64,000 nt of DNA from Clostridium algidicarnis DSM 15099. Its GTDB lineage: Bacteria; Bacillota; Clostridia; Clostridiales; Clostridiaceae. Shown one piece after another: positions 44,732-54,189 of this stretch; the stretch's first letter is position 1; each line of letters begins with the position of its first letter. Where the stretch lies: the NCBI RefSeq assembly GCF_002934235.1, contig NZ_PTIS01000006.1:59120-123119 (forward strand), read 5' to 3'. The translations under genes and the position numbers were made by a program. A model generated the notes under the pieces. That model saw only the letters and a program-made list of their open reading frames with translations, was not told the DNA's origin and searched no databases.

Positions 44732-45823
44732 ATGTGTGAAGATTACATATTAGCAATTAATCCTGGTTCAACATCCACTAAGATATCATTATACAATGGT
44801 GATATTTGTGTAGAAACTGAAAATATACTTCATACACCTTTAGAAATATCAAAATATGAGGATATCTATTTACAAAAGGATATGCGAACAGAATGTATAT
44901 TAAATTGGCTGAAAAGAAAAGGTTTAGATTTAAATAAAATTAAAGCTGTAGTTGGTAGAGGTGGACTATTAAGGCCTATGCCAGGGGGAACTTATAAGGT
45001 AACAGAAAAGATGATTGAAGATCTTAAAATTGGATATCAAGGTCAGCACGCCTCTAATCTTGGAGGGATTATTGCATACGATATAGGAAAAGATATTAAT
45101 GCACCAGCATTTATTGTAGATCCTGTAGCTGTAGATGAAATGGATGATGTGGCAAGGATATCAGGAATGCCAGAGATAGAAAGAAAATCATTAGTTCATG
45201 CTTTAAATATAAAGGCTGTTACAAGAAGGGTTTGTCAAAGAGTTAACCTAGACTTTAATAATAGCTCCTTTGTAGTAGCACACCTAGGTGGAGGAATTTC
45301 AATATCACCACTTAAAAATGGCAGGATACTAGATGCAAATAATGCCAATGAGGACGGTCCATTTTCACCAGAAAGATCAGGAGGACTTCCAGCTGGAGAT
45401 TTAGTTTCCATTGCATTTAGTGGTAAGTATACTCAAAAAGAATTAAAAAAGATTATAATAGGTAACTCCGGGCTTGTAGGATATTTGGGAACCAATGATG
45501 GAAGAGAAGTTACAGAAAGAATAGCTAAAAAAGATGAAAGAGCAGAATTTATATTATATGCTATGTCCTATCAGATAGCAAAAGAAATAGGCTCTATGGC
45601 TACAGTTCTAAATGGAAAAGTTGATGCCATAATTTTAACCGGAGGTCTTGCATATAATAAGCAATTAGTTAATTGGGTTAGAGAAATGGTAGAATTTATC
45701 GCTCCTTTAGAGGTAGTAGAAGGAGAAGATGAGATGATGGCTTTATCTAAGGGTGCCCTTAGAGTTATAAAAGGTAAAGAAAAAGCAAAAATTTATGAAG
45801 AAGAGGTGCAAATAAATGGCTAA
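44732..45823 (+). CDS. buk: butyrate kinase (first copy)
   Basis: Converts butyryl phosphate and ADP to butyrate and ATP. A 363-residue ASKHA kinase with [56 protein letters not shown] and ILTGGLAYN. It differs noticeably from the second kinase downstream (for example VNLDFNNSSFV in place of a longer loop). AGGGGGAT precedes the ATG. It overlaps ptb by eight bases, so buk and ptb are coupled. Confidence 0.94.
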   Translation: MCEDYILAINPGSTSTKISLYNGDICVETENILHTPLEISKYEDIYLQKDMRTECILNWLKRKGLDLNKIKAVVGRGGLLRPMPGGTYKVTEKMIEDLKIGYQGQHASNLGGIIAYDIGKDINAPAFIVDPVAVDEMDDVARISGMPEIERKSLVHALNIKAVTRRVCQRVNLDFNNSSFVVAHLGGGISISPLKNGRILDANNANEDGPFSPERSGGLPAGDLVSIAFSGKYTQKELKKIIIGNSGLVGYLGTNDGREVTERIAKKDERAEFILYAMSYQIAKEIGSMATVLNGKVDAIILTGGLAYNKQLVNWVREMVEFIAPLEVVEGEDEMMALSKGALRVIKGKEKAKIYEEEVQING

Positions 45824-46721
45824 GACATTTGATGAAGTACTAAGTAAAGTAAAAAAAGGAAAGATGAGAACAGTAGCTGTAGCAGTTGCCCAAGATGAAC
45901 CAGTGCTTGAAGCTGTAAAAGCTGCAAAGGAACAAGGAATAGCAAACGCTATATTAGTTGGAGACGAAAAAGCTATAAAAGAAATAGCAAAACAAATAAA
46001 TATGGACTTAGAGGGTTTTGAAATAGTTAATGAAGAAAATATTGTCAAGGCAGCATTAAAGGCAGTAGAACTTGTATCTACAGGAAAAGCAGACATGGTT
46101 ATGAAGGGCTTAATAGATACTGCAAACTTCTTAAGAGCAGTTTTAAATAAAGAGATAGGACTTAGAACAGGAAAACTTATGTCACATGTAGCTGTATTTG
46201 AAATACCAAAATATGATAGACTTATATTTATGACAGATGCTGCATTTAATATGTATCCAGATATTAAGGCTAAAATAGATATAATAAATAATTCAGTATA
46301 TGTGGCAAAAGCTATAGGAGTAGATATGCCAAAGGTTGCTCCAATTTGTGCTGTTGAAGTGGTAAACCCAGATATGCCAGCAACTGTAGATGCATCTATA
46401 CTTTCAAAGATGAATGATAGAGGACAAATAAAAGACTGTATTGTAGACGGACCTTTTGCTCTAGATATTGCACTTTCTATGGAAGCTGCTAATCATAAAA
46501 AAGTAGGAGGACAAGTAGCAGGACAAGCAGATATAATGTTATTACCAAATATAGAGGCAGCTAATGTAATGTACAAAACATTAACTTACACTACAGAATC
46601 AAAAAATGGCGGTCTTCTTGTTGGAACTTCAGCTCCAGTAATAGTTACATCAAGAGCAGATAGCTTTGAAACAAAATTAAACTCTATAGCCCTTGCAGCA
46701 TTAGTAGTAGCTGCAAAATAA
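45816..46721 (+). CDS. ptb: phosphate butyryltransferase
   Basis: Converts butyryl-CoA plus phosphate to butyryl phosphate plus CoA. The 301-residue protein shows VAVAQDEPVLEAVKAAKEQ, MVMKGLIDTANFLRAVLN, FMTDAAFNMYP and LVGTSAPVIVTSRADS. The GAGGTG upstream lies within buk. Together with the two flanking kinases it yields ATP from acyl-CoA. Other short or branched acyl groups may also be used. Confidence 0.95.
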   Translation: MAKTFDEVLSKVKKGKMRTVAVAVAQDEPVLEAVKAAKEQGIANAILVGDEKAIKEIAKQINMDLEGFEIVNEENIVKAALKAVELVSTGKADMVMKGLIDTANFLRAVLNKEIGLRTGKLMSHVAVFEIPKYDRLIFMTDAAFNMYPDIKAKIDIINNSVYVAKAIGVDMPKVAPICAVEVVNPDMPATVDASILSKMNDRGQIKDCIVDGPFALDIALSMEAANHKKVGGQVAGQADIMLLPNIEAANVMYKTLTYTTESKNGGLLVGTSAPVIVTSRADSFETKLNSIALAALVVAAK

Positions 46722-46753
46722 GTTAAATAAGTTTTTAAATATCTACAAAAAGA

Positions 46754-46794
46754 TTCTATAAATAAATATTTGTAAGAAATATTTATTTATAGAA
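46754..46794. other. perfect 18-bp hairpin between ptb and buk2
   Basis: TTCTATAAATAAATATTT (46754-46771) is exactly complementary to 46777-46794 around GTAAG. It is purely AT-rich without a T-run after it. It may attenuate read-through or mark a processing site so that the kinases are made in different amounts. Confidence 0.55.
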
Positions 46795-46872
46795 GTATAA
46801 GAATGAAAATAAAGATTAAATAATAAAAACAATAAAAAAGTAAAATAAAATATAAAAATAGGGGGAATACAT

Positions 46873-47946
46873 ATGTCATATAAATTACTTATAATAAATC
46901 CAGGGTCAACTTCAACCAAAATAGCAGTATATGAGGATGAAAAGGCTTTGTTAACTGAAACATTAAGACATACCTCAGAAGAAATTGAAAGTTACAATAG
47001 CATATTTGAACAATTTAAATTTAGAAAAGATGTAATTTTAAATGTATTAAAAGAAAAGAATTTCGATATAAAGGAATTAGATGGGGTAATTGGAAGAGGA
47101 GGCTTATTAAAACCTATAATAAGTGGAACCTATGAAGTAAACGAAGCTATGATAAAAGATCTTAAAGTTGGAGTCCAAGGCCAACATGCCTCAAATCTTG
47201 GTGGAATAATAGCAAATGAAATAGGAAAAGAATTAAATGTACCAGCTTTTATAGTAGATCCAGTAGTTGTAGATGAGATGGATGAGGTAGCAAGAATATC
47301 TGGAATGCCAGAAATAGAAAGAAAAAGTATATTTCATGCACTAAATCAAAAAGCTGTAGCAAAAAGATATGCAAAAGAAAGCAAAAAAAGCTATGAAGAA
47401 TTAAACCTAATAGTTGCACACCTAGGTGGTGGAATTTCTGTTGGGGCTCACAAAGGTGGAAGAGTAGTAGATGTAAACAATGCCTTAGATGGAGAAGGAC
47501 CATTTTCACCAGAAAGAAGTGGTGGACTTCCAGTAGCAGATCTTGTTAAACTTTGTTATAGTGGCAAGTATACTCAAGACGAAGTGAAGAAAAAGATAAA
47601 CGGAAAAGGTGGATTTGTAGCTTATCTTCAAAGCAATGATGCAAGAGAAGTTATTGAAAGAGCTTTTGAAAAGGGAGATGAAAAAGCTAAGCTTTTATTT
47701 GAAGCTATGGCATATCAAGTGGCAAAGGAAATAGGCAAGAGTGCTGCAGTTTTATGTGGAAAGGTTGATGCTATAATATTAACAGGTGGAATAGCATATT
47801 CAGAAAAGATGACAAAGGCTATATCAGATAGAGTAAGCTTTATATCTAAAGTAGTTATCTATCCAGGAGAAGATGAAATGTTAGCATTAGCAGAGGGTGG
47901 ACTTAGAGTTTTAAATGGAGAAGAAGAGGCTAAAAACTATAAATAA
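46873..47946 (+). CDS. buk: butyrate kinase (second copy)
   Basis: A 357-residue paralogue of the upstream kinase with all motifs ([73 protein letters not shown]). It looks closer to the main clostridial butyrate kinase than the first copy. AGGGGGAA precedes the ATG. Having a kinase on each side of ptb suggests differing substrate ranges, for instance isobutyrate or isovalerate. That is inference. Confidence 0.94.
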   Translation: MSYKLLIINPGSTSTKIAVYEDEKALLTETLRHTSEEIESYNSIFEQFKFRKDVILNVLKEKNFDIKELDGVIGRGGLLKPIISGTYEVNEAMIKDLKVGVQGQHASNLGGIIANEIGKELNVPAFIVDPVVVDEMDEVARISGMPEIERKSIFHALNQKAVAKRYAKESKKSYEELNLIVAHLGGGISVGAHKGGRVVDVNNALDGEGPFSPERSGGLPVADLVKLCYSGKYTQDEVKKKINGKGGFVAYLQSNDAREVIERAFEKGDEKAKLLFEAMAYQVAKEIGKSAAVLCGKVDAIILTGGIAYSEKMTKAISDRVSFISKVVIYPGEDEMLALAEGGLRVLNGEEEAKNYK

Positions 47947-48174
47947 AGTCTCTTTTATGCTAAATTAAGCATTGAAAATTAAAGTGCAATTAACGAATTG
48001 TAAGAATATATAGGCATATTCAATATAAATGAATACTTAAAGCAGCTAAAAAATATGAGTTTTTAACAGATAAATCATAGTAAAAGACTAGTGTACTTCA
48101 CATATATATACTATAATAAGAATGTAAGAAAAAATAATATAAAAAATTGAAGTAGCTTGGAGGAAAAAAATAGT

Positions 48175-48837
48175 ATGAGTAGAATCAGAATTTTCACAGG
48201 TCACTTCGGCAGTGGCAAGTCCGAGATAGCTATAAACTATGCTTTAAATCTTGCAAAAAGTGGCAAGAAGGTTTCATTAGTAGATATAGATATTGTTAAT
48301 CCTTATTTTTGTATAAGGGACTTAAAAGCGCCACTAGAATCTAAAGGAGTAAGAGTTATATCAGCAGATCCTAGCTTTTCAAATGCGGAACTTATGGTTG
48401 TACCACCAGAAGTCTCATCAGCATTTAATGATAAGTCTTCTGAAGTTGTAATGGACATAGGTGGAGACAATACAGGGGCTACAGTTTTAGGACAATACAA
48501 TGCTTATTTGAAAGAAGAGGATTATGACTTATATTTTGTAATAAATAACAATAGACCTCTTACTTTAGACTCAGAAGCTGTAGAAGAACAAATAAAAGCT
48601 ATAGAGTCATCTAGTAGACTTAAAATAACATATTTGATATCTAATACTAATTTATCTTATGAAACTACTACAGAACATATATTAAAAGGGGACAAAGATA
48701 CCTATGAAACATCTAAAAGGTTAAATATTCCTTATAAATACGTGGTTTGCAGAAGAGATATGGTAGATAGTATAAAGGATAAAGTACATGCACAAATTTT
48801 GCCAATAGATATTTACATGAAGCCACCATGGCGTTAA
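48175..48837 (+). CDS. P-loop ATPase linked to the oxidoreductase operon
   Basis: A 220-residue nucleotide-binding protein of the MinD/CobQ-like class. Walker A is TGHFGSGKSEIAINYAL, followed by VSLVDIDIVNPYFCIRD and VVMDIGGDNTGATVLG. It commonly accompanies four-subunit 2-oxoacid:ferredoxin oxidoreductase genes in Clostridia and may help assembly or cluster loading, but its role is unknown. I chose the ATG at 48175, eleven bases after GGAGG. A TTG at 48157 overlaps that site. Confidence 0.8.
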   Translation: MSRIRIFTGHFGSGKSEIAINYALNLAKSGKKVSLVDIDIVNPYFCIRDLKAPLESKGVRVISADPSFSNAELMVVPPEVSSAFNDKSSEVVMDIGGDNTGATVLGQYNAYLKEEDYDLYFVINNNRPLTLDSEAVEEQIKAIESSSRLKITYLISNTNLSYETTTEHILKGDKDTYETSKRLNIPYKYVVCRRDMVDSIKDKVHAQILPIDIYMKPPWR

Positions 48838-48885
48838 AATCTAACAATAATATGTAATCGTTTTAAAATTAAGGAGGTATAGTTC

Positions 48886-49095
48886 ATGCCAAGAGTTACA
48901 TTTAGAGAAGAAAGATGCAAAGGATGTGGACAATGTATAATTGCCTGTCCCAAAAAGATAATAAGCTTTTCTGAAAAGCTTAATGAAAAGGGTTACCACC
49001 CAGCAACTATAACAGAAGAAAATATGGCATCTTGCATAGGATGTGCGTCCTGTGGAAGAATGTGTCCAGATTTAGTTATAACTGTGGAAAAATAA
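48886..49095 (+). CDS. korD: 2-oxoacid:ferredoxin oxidoreductase delta subunit
   Basis: A 69-residue two-cluster ferredoxin with CKGCGQCIIACPKK and CIGCASCGRMCPD, each binding a [4Fe-4S] cluster. It carries electrons from the thiamine site to free ferredoxin. AAGGAGGT precedes the ATG, and the gene leads the D-A-B-C operon. Confidence 0.92.
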   Translation: MPRVTFREERCKGCGQCIIACPKKIISFSEKLNEKGYHPATITEENMASCIGCASCGRMCPDLVITVEK

Positions 49096-49112
49096 TTTAA
49101 GGGGGATTTGAA

Positions 49113-50183
49113 ATGGGACAAAAAGTTTTAATGAAGGGTAACGAAGCAATAGGCGAAGCAGCTATTCAAGCTGATTGTAAATGTTTCTTCGGATATCCTA
49201 TAACACCTCAAACAGAAGTAGCAGCATATATGGCAAAAAAGATGCCTAAAATAGGAAGAGTATTTATGCAAGCAGAAAGTGAAATTGCAGCTATAAATAT
49301 GATTTATGGATCAGCAGGAACTGGAACTCGTTGTATGACATCATCTTCTAGCCCTGGAATAAGCTTAAAAGCTGAAGGAATATCATATATAGCGGGAGCA
49401 GAACTTCCTTGCGTTATTATAAATATAGTAAGAGGAGGCCCTGGTCTTGGAAGTATACAACCTGCTCAATCAGACTACTTCCAAGCAACTAAAGGACTAG
49501 GTCATGGAGATTATAACATGCCTGTTTATGCACCAGCATCTATTCAAGAAATGGTAGACCTAATCCAAGGAGCTTTTGATGTAGCTGACATATATAGAAC
49601 TCCTGTAATGATTATGGGAGACGGTATGCTTGGACAAATGATGGAGCCAGTAGAGTTTAAAGAAAGAAAGAAAAGAGAACTTCCAGAAAAGACTTGGGCA
49701 GCAAATGGCCTAAAAGGAAGAAAGACACATAACGTAATAAACTCACTATATCTTCAATCAGAGGATTTAGAAAAACATAATATAAAATTACAAGCTAAGT
49801 TTGCTAAAATAAAGCAAGAAGAAGTTAAATATGAATTATATAACTGTGAAGAAGAATGCGACGTAATAATGGTTGCATACGGAACCACATCAAGAATATG
49901 CAAAAATGTTGTAAAACTTGCAGAAGAAAAAGGGATAAAGCTAGGACTTGTTAGACCTATAACTTTATGGCCATTCCCAGTAGAAGCTTTTGAAAAAGTT
50001 ATTGATAAGGCTAGACTTGGATTTATATCTGTAGAAATGAGTGCAGGTCAAATGGTAGAAGATGTTAGACTTGCTGTAAATGGAAGAAAGCCAGTAGACT
50101 TTTACGGAAGAACTGGTGGAATAGTTCCAACTCCAGATGAGATACTAAATAAAATTATGCAAATGGTAGGGGGTGCAAAATAA
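49113..50183 (+). CDS. korA: 2-oxoacid:ferredoxin oxidoreductase alpha subunit
   Basis: A 356-residue subunit of the VorB/KorA type that binds the 2-oxoacid side: KGNEAIGEAAIQADCKCFFGYPITPQTE, MQAESEIAAINMIYGSAGTG, TSSSSPGISLKAEGISYIAGAE and the RPITLWPFP segment of the transketolase C domain. I cannot tell by eye whether 2-oxoglutarate, 2-oxobutyrate or branched 2-oxoacids are preferred. It overlaps korB by one base. Confidence 0.92.
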   Translation: MGQKVLMKGNEAIGEAAIQADCKCFFGYPITPQTEVAAYMAKKMPKIGRVFMQAESEIAAINMIYGSAGTGTRCMTSSSSPGISLKAEGISYIAGAELPCVIINIVRGGPGLGSIQPAQSDYFQATKGLGHGDYNMPVYAPASIQEMVDLIQGAFDVADIYRTPVMIMGDGMLGQMMEPVEFKERKKRELPEKTWAANGLKGRKTHNVINSLYLQSEDLEKHNIKLQAKFAKIKQEEVKYELYNCEEECDVIMVAYGTTSRICKNVVKLAEEKGIKLGLVRPITLWPFPVEAFEKVIDKARLGFISVEMSAGQMVEDVRLAVNGRKPVDFYGRTGGIVPTPDEILNKIMQMVGGAK

Positions 50184-50935
50184 TGGCAGTAGTATTTGAA
50201 CCAACAAAAGGCTTATTAGACAAACCTACTCACTATTGTCCAGGATGTACGCACGGAATTATCCACAGATTAGTGGGAGAGGTATTAGTAGAATTAGATG
50301 TTTTAGATAAGACTATCGGAGTTGCTCCTGTTGGATGCTCTGTATTAGCTTATGATTATTTTGCCTGTGACATGTTTGAAGCAGCTCATGGTAGAGCACC
50401 AGCAGTTGCTACAGGAATAAAAAGATCAGTACCAGACTCAGTGGTATTTACTTATCAAGGAGACGGAGACCTTGCAGCTATAGGAACAGCAGAAATAGTA
50501 CATGCTGCAGCTAGAGGAGAAAATATAGTAACAATCTTCGTAAACAACTGTATATATGGAATGACAGGGGGACAAATGGCGCCTACTACATTACCAGGAC
50601 AAATTACAGAGACATCACCTTATGGAAGAGATGTTGCAACTCAAGGACATCCAATAAGAGTTTCAGAAATGATATCAACTCTTGATGGAGCTTGCTATGT
50701 AGAAAGAGTATCTGTAGACAGTGTTCCAAATGTTATAAAAGCTAAAAAAGCTATAAAGAAAGCTTTTGAAAATGCTATAGCAGGGAAAGGATTCTCTATG
50801 GTTGAGGTATTATCAATATGCCCAACTAACTGGGGACTATCAACTAAGGAATCACTACAATGGTTAAGAGATAATATGATGACACATTACACACTTGGCG
50901 TTAAAAAAGATACAACAGTACCGGAGGTGAAGTAA
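50183..50935 (+). CDS. korB: 2-oxoacid:ferredoxin oxidoreductase beta subunit
   Basis: The thiamine-diphosphate subunit, 250 residues. It shows CPGCTHGIIHRL, GVAPVGCSVL, the ThDP motif YQGDGDLAAIGTAEIVHAAARGENI with NNCIYGMTGGQMAPTT, and SICPTNWGLS. The ATG overlaps the korA stop (TAATG), so the pair is translated together. Confidence 0.94.
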   Translation: MAVVFEPTKGLLDKPTHYCPGCTHGIIHRLVGEVLVELDVLDKTIGVAPVGCSVLAYDYFACDMFEAAHGRAPAVATGIKRSVPDSVVFTYQGDGDLAAIGTAEIVHAAARGENIVTIFVNNCIYGMTGGQMAPTTLPGQITETSPYGRDVATQGHPIRVSEMISTLDGACYVERVSVDSVPNVIKAKKAIKKAFENAIAGKGFSMVEVLSICPTNWGLSTKESLQWLRDNMMTHYTLGVKKDTTVPEVK

Positions 50936-50936
50936 A

Positions 50937-51467
50937 ATGGCATCACAAGAAATTATATTTGCAGGATTTGGTGGACAAGGAATATTGTCCATGGGTAAGT
51001 TTATAGCTTATGCAGGAATGGATGCTAATATGAATGTATCTTGGTTACCATCCTATGGCCCTGAAATGAGGGGAGGAACTGCAAACTGTTCAGTAATACT
51101 TGCAGACGAACCAGTAGGATCTCCAATAGTAACTATGCCAGATAGCGTAGTTGTTATGAATAGACCATCTTTAGATAAGTTTGAAAAAACTATAAAAAAA
51201 GGTGGACTTGTAATATTAGACTCAGACCTAATCGCAAGAGAAGTAGAAAGAGATGATATACAAGTTATAAGAGTACCAGCTCAAACAATAGCAGCAGAAT
51301 TAGGATCAACTAAGATTGCTAATATGGTTCTTTTAGGAGCTTTAGTTGCAAAGACAGGTATAGTATCCATGGAAGTACTTCTAGGATCACTAAAAGATCA
51401 TGGTAAAGAAAAGTTTTTTGAAGTTAATAAAAAAGCTTTAGAAAAAGGTGCAGAATACGCTAAATAA
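50937..51467 (+). CDS. korC: 2-oxoacid:ferredoxin oxidoreductase gamma subunit
   Basis: A 176-residue gamma subunit: IIFAGFGGQGILSMGKFIAYAG at the N terminus, then WLPSYGPEMRGGTANCSVILAD and RVPAQTIAAELGSTKIANMVLLGAL. It ends the operon, one base after korB, with GGAGGTGA upstream. With Ptb and Buk next door, the acyl-CoA produced could be converted to acid and ATP. Confidence 0.94.
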   Translation: MASQEIIFAGFGGQGILSMGKFIAYAGMDANMNVSWLPSYGPEMRGGTANCSVILADEPVGSPIVTMPDSVVVMNRPSLDKFEKTIKKGGLVILDSDLIAREVERDDIQVIRVPAQTIAAELGSTKIANMVLLGALVAKTGIVSMEVLLGSLKDHGKEKFFEVNKKALEKGAEYAK

Positions 51468-51504
51468 ATAAATTTATAGCTGAAAAGCTCATAAAAATAT
51501 AAAC

Positions 51505-51546
51505 AAAAAAAGACTTTAGAGGTAAAACTTTAAAGCCTTTTTTTAT
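51505..51546 (+). terminator. rho-independent terminator after korC
   Basis: AAAAAAAGACTTTA pairs imperfectly with TTTAAAGCCTTTTTTT, with a T7 run. It ends the kor operon. Confidence 0.8.
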
Positions 51547-51635
51547 TTCACGCAATGAAAATAAATATTTACAACGTAACAATGTTATGCTACACTGAGA
51601 ATATAGTAAAAGAAAGTAAGAAAGGAGGGGTATTT

Positions 51636-52271
51636 TTGGATGAGGAACTTATTTCAAAAAAGGACTTACTTGATTTAACAGGAATATCTTACGGCCAATT
51701 ATACAGATGGAAGAGAAAGAATGTAATACCAGAGGAATGGTTTATTAAAAAGTCTACATTTACAGGACAAGAAACCTTTTTCCCAAAAGAAAGGATTTTA
51801 GATAGAATAGATAAGATAATAAATCTAAAGGATGGATTGTCTCTAGACGATTTGGCAGATAAGTTCTCTAATAATCCTTCAGATATAATCCTTAAAAAAG
51901 AAGAAATAATAAAATATAATTTAGCATCAAAGTGGACTTTTGATGTATACGAAGAAGTCTTTAATGTTTCCTTACAATATTCTTTTGATGAAGTTCTATA
52001 TATATATATTTTAGATAGGTTACTACAAAGTGGAGATATAAGCGTAGATGAAGGAAAGTCCATAGTAAATTTATTAAATAAAAACTATAATAAATTGAAG
52101 GACAAAGAATATGAGATAACATTGTTACGAAGACTTGGAGTAGGGTTATGGATAATAAACGAGTACACAAATGATATATATTATGACGAAAATTCTAAGG
52201 TTGTTATAAGACATTCAATAAGTAAATACGTAGAAGAATTAAAGCTAGAATTAGAAAGCCATAACAACTAA
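51636..52271 (+). CDS. YhbD-like (DUF4004) protein
   Basis: A 211-residue protein similar to Bacillus YhbD. It begins with a MerR-like helix-turn-helix segment (ISKKDLLDLTGISYGQLYRWKRKNVIPEEWF) followed by helical sequence, which suggests DNA binding or protein contacts. I chose the TTG at 51636 because AAAGGAGGGG is six bases upstream. An ATG at 51555 adds 27 unsupported residues. It is followed by a polymer-forming protein, as in the yhbD-yhbE order. Confidence 0.8.
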   Translation: MDEELISKKDLLDLTGISYGQLYRWKRKNVIPEEWFIKKSTFTGQETFFPKERILDRIDKIINLKDGLSLDDLADKFSNNPSDIILKKEEIIKYNLASKWTFDVYEEVFNVSLQYSFDEVLYIYILDRLLQSGDISVDEGKSIVNLLNKNYNKLKDKEYEITLLRRLGVGLWIINEYTNDIYYDENSKVVIRHSISKYVEELKLELESHNN

Positions 52272-52313
52272 GATTAGGATATTATAATAATTTATAGATT
52301 AGGAGGATTTAAT

Positions 52314-53129
52314 ATGAATGAATCATTTGATAAAGAAAAAAAGGGTGATATTAAAATATCAGGTTCTGGAAGCGCTGGAGGAGGATCTTATGATGAAGTA
52401 AAGATAAGCGGTTCTGGAAAGATAACAGGAGACTTAGATTGTAATTTACTTAAGGCTAGTGGTTCTGTAAAGATAGATGGAAACATAAAGGCTAAAGATA
52501 TTTATATCAGTGGTAGCTTTAAATCTATGGGTAATGTAAAATGCAATGAGTTTAAAGGTAGTGGAAGTTCAAAAGTAATGGGGGATATGGAAGCGGATGA
52601 ATTTAGTTGCAGTGGATCAATGAAGGTGGATGGAAATTTAAATGGTATCAACATGTCTATATCAGGATCTATTGGTATATCCAAAAGATTAAGTGGAACA
52701 AACCTTAAGTGCACGGGAGTTTTAGATGTAGAGGAAAACTGTGAAGTAGAAGAATTTAAATCCTTTGGAGCATTTAATATAAAAGGATTACTTACAGCGG
52801 ATAATATAGTTATAAATATAGGGGGTTACTGCAAAGCAAAGGAAATTGGTGGAGAAAACATAGAAATAAAAATAGGACCTCAAAAGGTATTCAACTTCTT
52901 TGGGCTTGAAAATATCCTAGGATCTTTGTTTAATAATTATTCAGGAAATGTACTAGAATCTGAAATTATTGAAGGTGATGAAATATATTTAGAATGCACT
53001 AGGGCAAAGGTAGTAAGAGGAAATAATATATTTATAGGTAAAGATTGTGAGATTGAAAGAGTAGAATATAAGGGTGAATTAACAATAGAAGATAGTAAAG
53101 CTGTAAAGGAATCTATTAAGATAGTATAG
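52314..53129 (+). CDS. polymer-forming (bactofilin-like) protein, YhbE-like
   Basis: A 271-residue protein whose first ~160 residues consist of short repeats, each ending in a Gly-Ser-Gly turn (KISGSGKITGDL, KASGSVKIDGNI, YISGSFKSMGNV, KGSGSSKVMGDM). This is the right-handed beta-helix pattern of polymer-forming DUF583 proteins. The C-terminal part has a second short repeat set. Such proteins assemble into filaments or membrane-associated scaffolds. AGGAGG precedes the ATG. An ABC-2 exporter follows. Confidence 0.82.
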   Translation: MNESFDKEKKGDIKISGSGSAGGGSYDEVKISGSGKITGDLDCNLLKASGSVKIDGNIKAKDIYISGSFKSMGNVKCNEFKGSGSSKVMGDMEADEFSCSGSMKVDGNLNGINMSISGSIGISKRLSGTNLKCTGVLDVEENCEVEEFKSFGAFNIKGLLTADNIVINIGGYCKAKEIGGENIEIKIGPQKVFNFFGLENILGSLFNNYSGNVLESEIIEGDEIYLECTRAKVVRGNNIFIGKDCEIERVEYKGELTIEDSKAVKESIKIV

Positions 53130-53180
53130 AAATTAAAAGTGTTAATATATTATAGTATGAATTTTATGGGGGGGATTTAT

Positions 53181-54179
53181 ATGGGGAGTGCTGTGGAAGT
53201 TAAAAATCTAAAGAAGTGTTTTATAACGAAGAAAAAGAAATTTTTTAAAACCATAGATAAGAAAGAATTTAAGGCTGTGGATGATATAAGTTTTGATATT
53301 TATAAAGGAGAAATTTTTGGATTCTTAGGACCAAATGGAGCAGGTAAAACCACTACTATAAAGATGATAACAGGGCTTTTAAGACCAACATCAGGTCAGG
53401 TTAAGGTTATGGGAAACGATGTAGATAAAAACCAAATGGAGGCTTTAAGAAATTTAGGGACAGTGCTTGCAGGGGATAGGAGCGTGTATTGGAAGCTAAC
53501 AGGAAGAGAAAACCTAGAGTATTTTGCTTCGCTTTATGGCTGCAGTAGTAAAGAGGCTAAAGAAAGAGCATCCAGGATGCTAAAGAAGTTAGAACTTCAA
53601 GAAAAGGCAGATGTATTAGTAGAGAAGTATTCTACTGGTATGAAACAAAAGGTAGCCTTAGGTAAGGCCCTGATTTCTGAGGCACCTGTACTGCTTTTAG
53701 ACGAGCCTACCTTAGGACTAGATCCACAATCAGCACTAAACCTTAGAGAAATCATTTTGAATCTTAAAAGTGAAGGTAAAACCATATTGCTTACTACTCA
53801 TTATATGGAGGAAGCAGATTTTCTTTGCGATAGAATAGCAATAATAGATGGTGGTAAGATAATAGCTTTAGATACCCCAAAAAATTTAAAGAAGGGTATA
53901 AATAAGTTAAAGCTTATAAAAATAGAAGTTAATAAGAGTAATGATGAAATGATAAATGCTATTAGTAAGATAGATAGGTTGGAAAGGGTTTCAAGCAAGT
54001 ATGATGATGAAAAAAGAAATTATATATTAACCATACACCATAATAATGGGGATGAAATAATCCAACCAATATTAGACATTCTATCTCATAATGAATGTAG
54101 CATACAAAATATAAAGGTAGCAGAGCCTTCACTAGAAGATGTATTCATAAATCTTACTGGAAAAAGTTTAAGGGAGTAG
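53181..54179 (+). CDS. ABC-2 type exporter ATPase
   Basis: A 332-residue ATPase of the drug or lipid exporter class. Walker A is GPNGAGKTT, the signature YSTGMKQK, Walker B VLLLDEPTLGLD, and the H-loop TTHYMEEA. A basic N-terminal insert (TKKKKFFKTIDKKEF) precedes the Walker A strand. The ATG at 53181 follows GGGGGGA. It forms an operon with the two permeases. Confidence 0.9.
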   Translation: MGSAVEVKNLKKCFITKKKKFFKTIDKKEFKAVDDISFDIYKGEIFGFLGPNGAGKTTTIKMITGLLRPTSGQVKVMGNDVDKNQMEALRNLGTVLAGDRSVYWKLTGRENLEYFASLYGCSSKEAKERASRMLKKLELQEKADVLVEKYSTGMKQKVALGKALISEAPVLLLDEPTLGLDPQSALNLREIILNLKSEGKTILLTTHYMEEADFLCDRIAIIDGGKIIALDTPKNLKKGINKLKLIKIEVNKSNDEMINAISKIDRLERVSSKYDDEKRNYILTIHHNNGDEIIQPILDILSHNECSIQNIKVAEPSLEDVFINLTGKSLRE

Positions 54180-54189
54180 GGGGATATTA

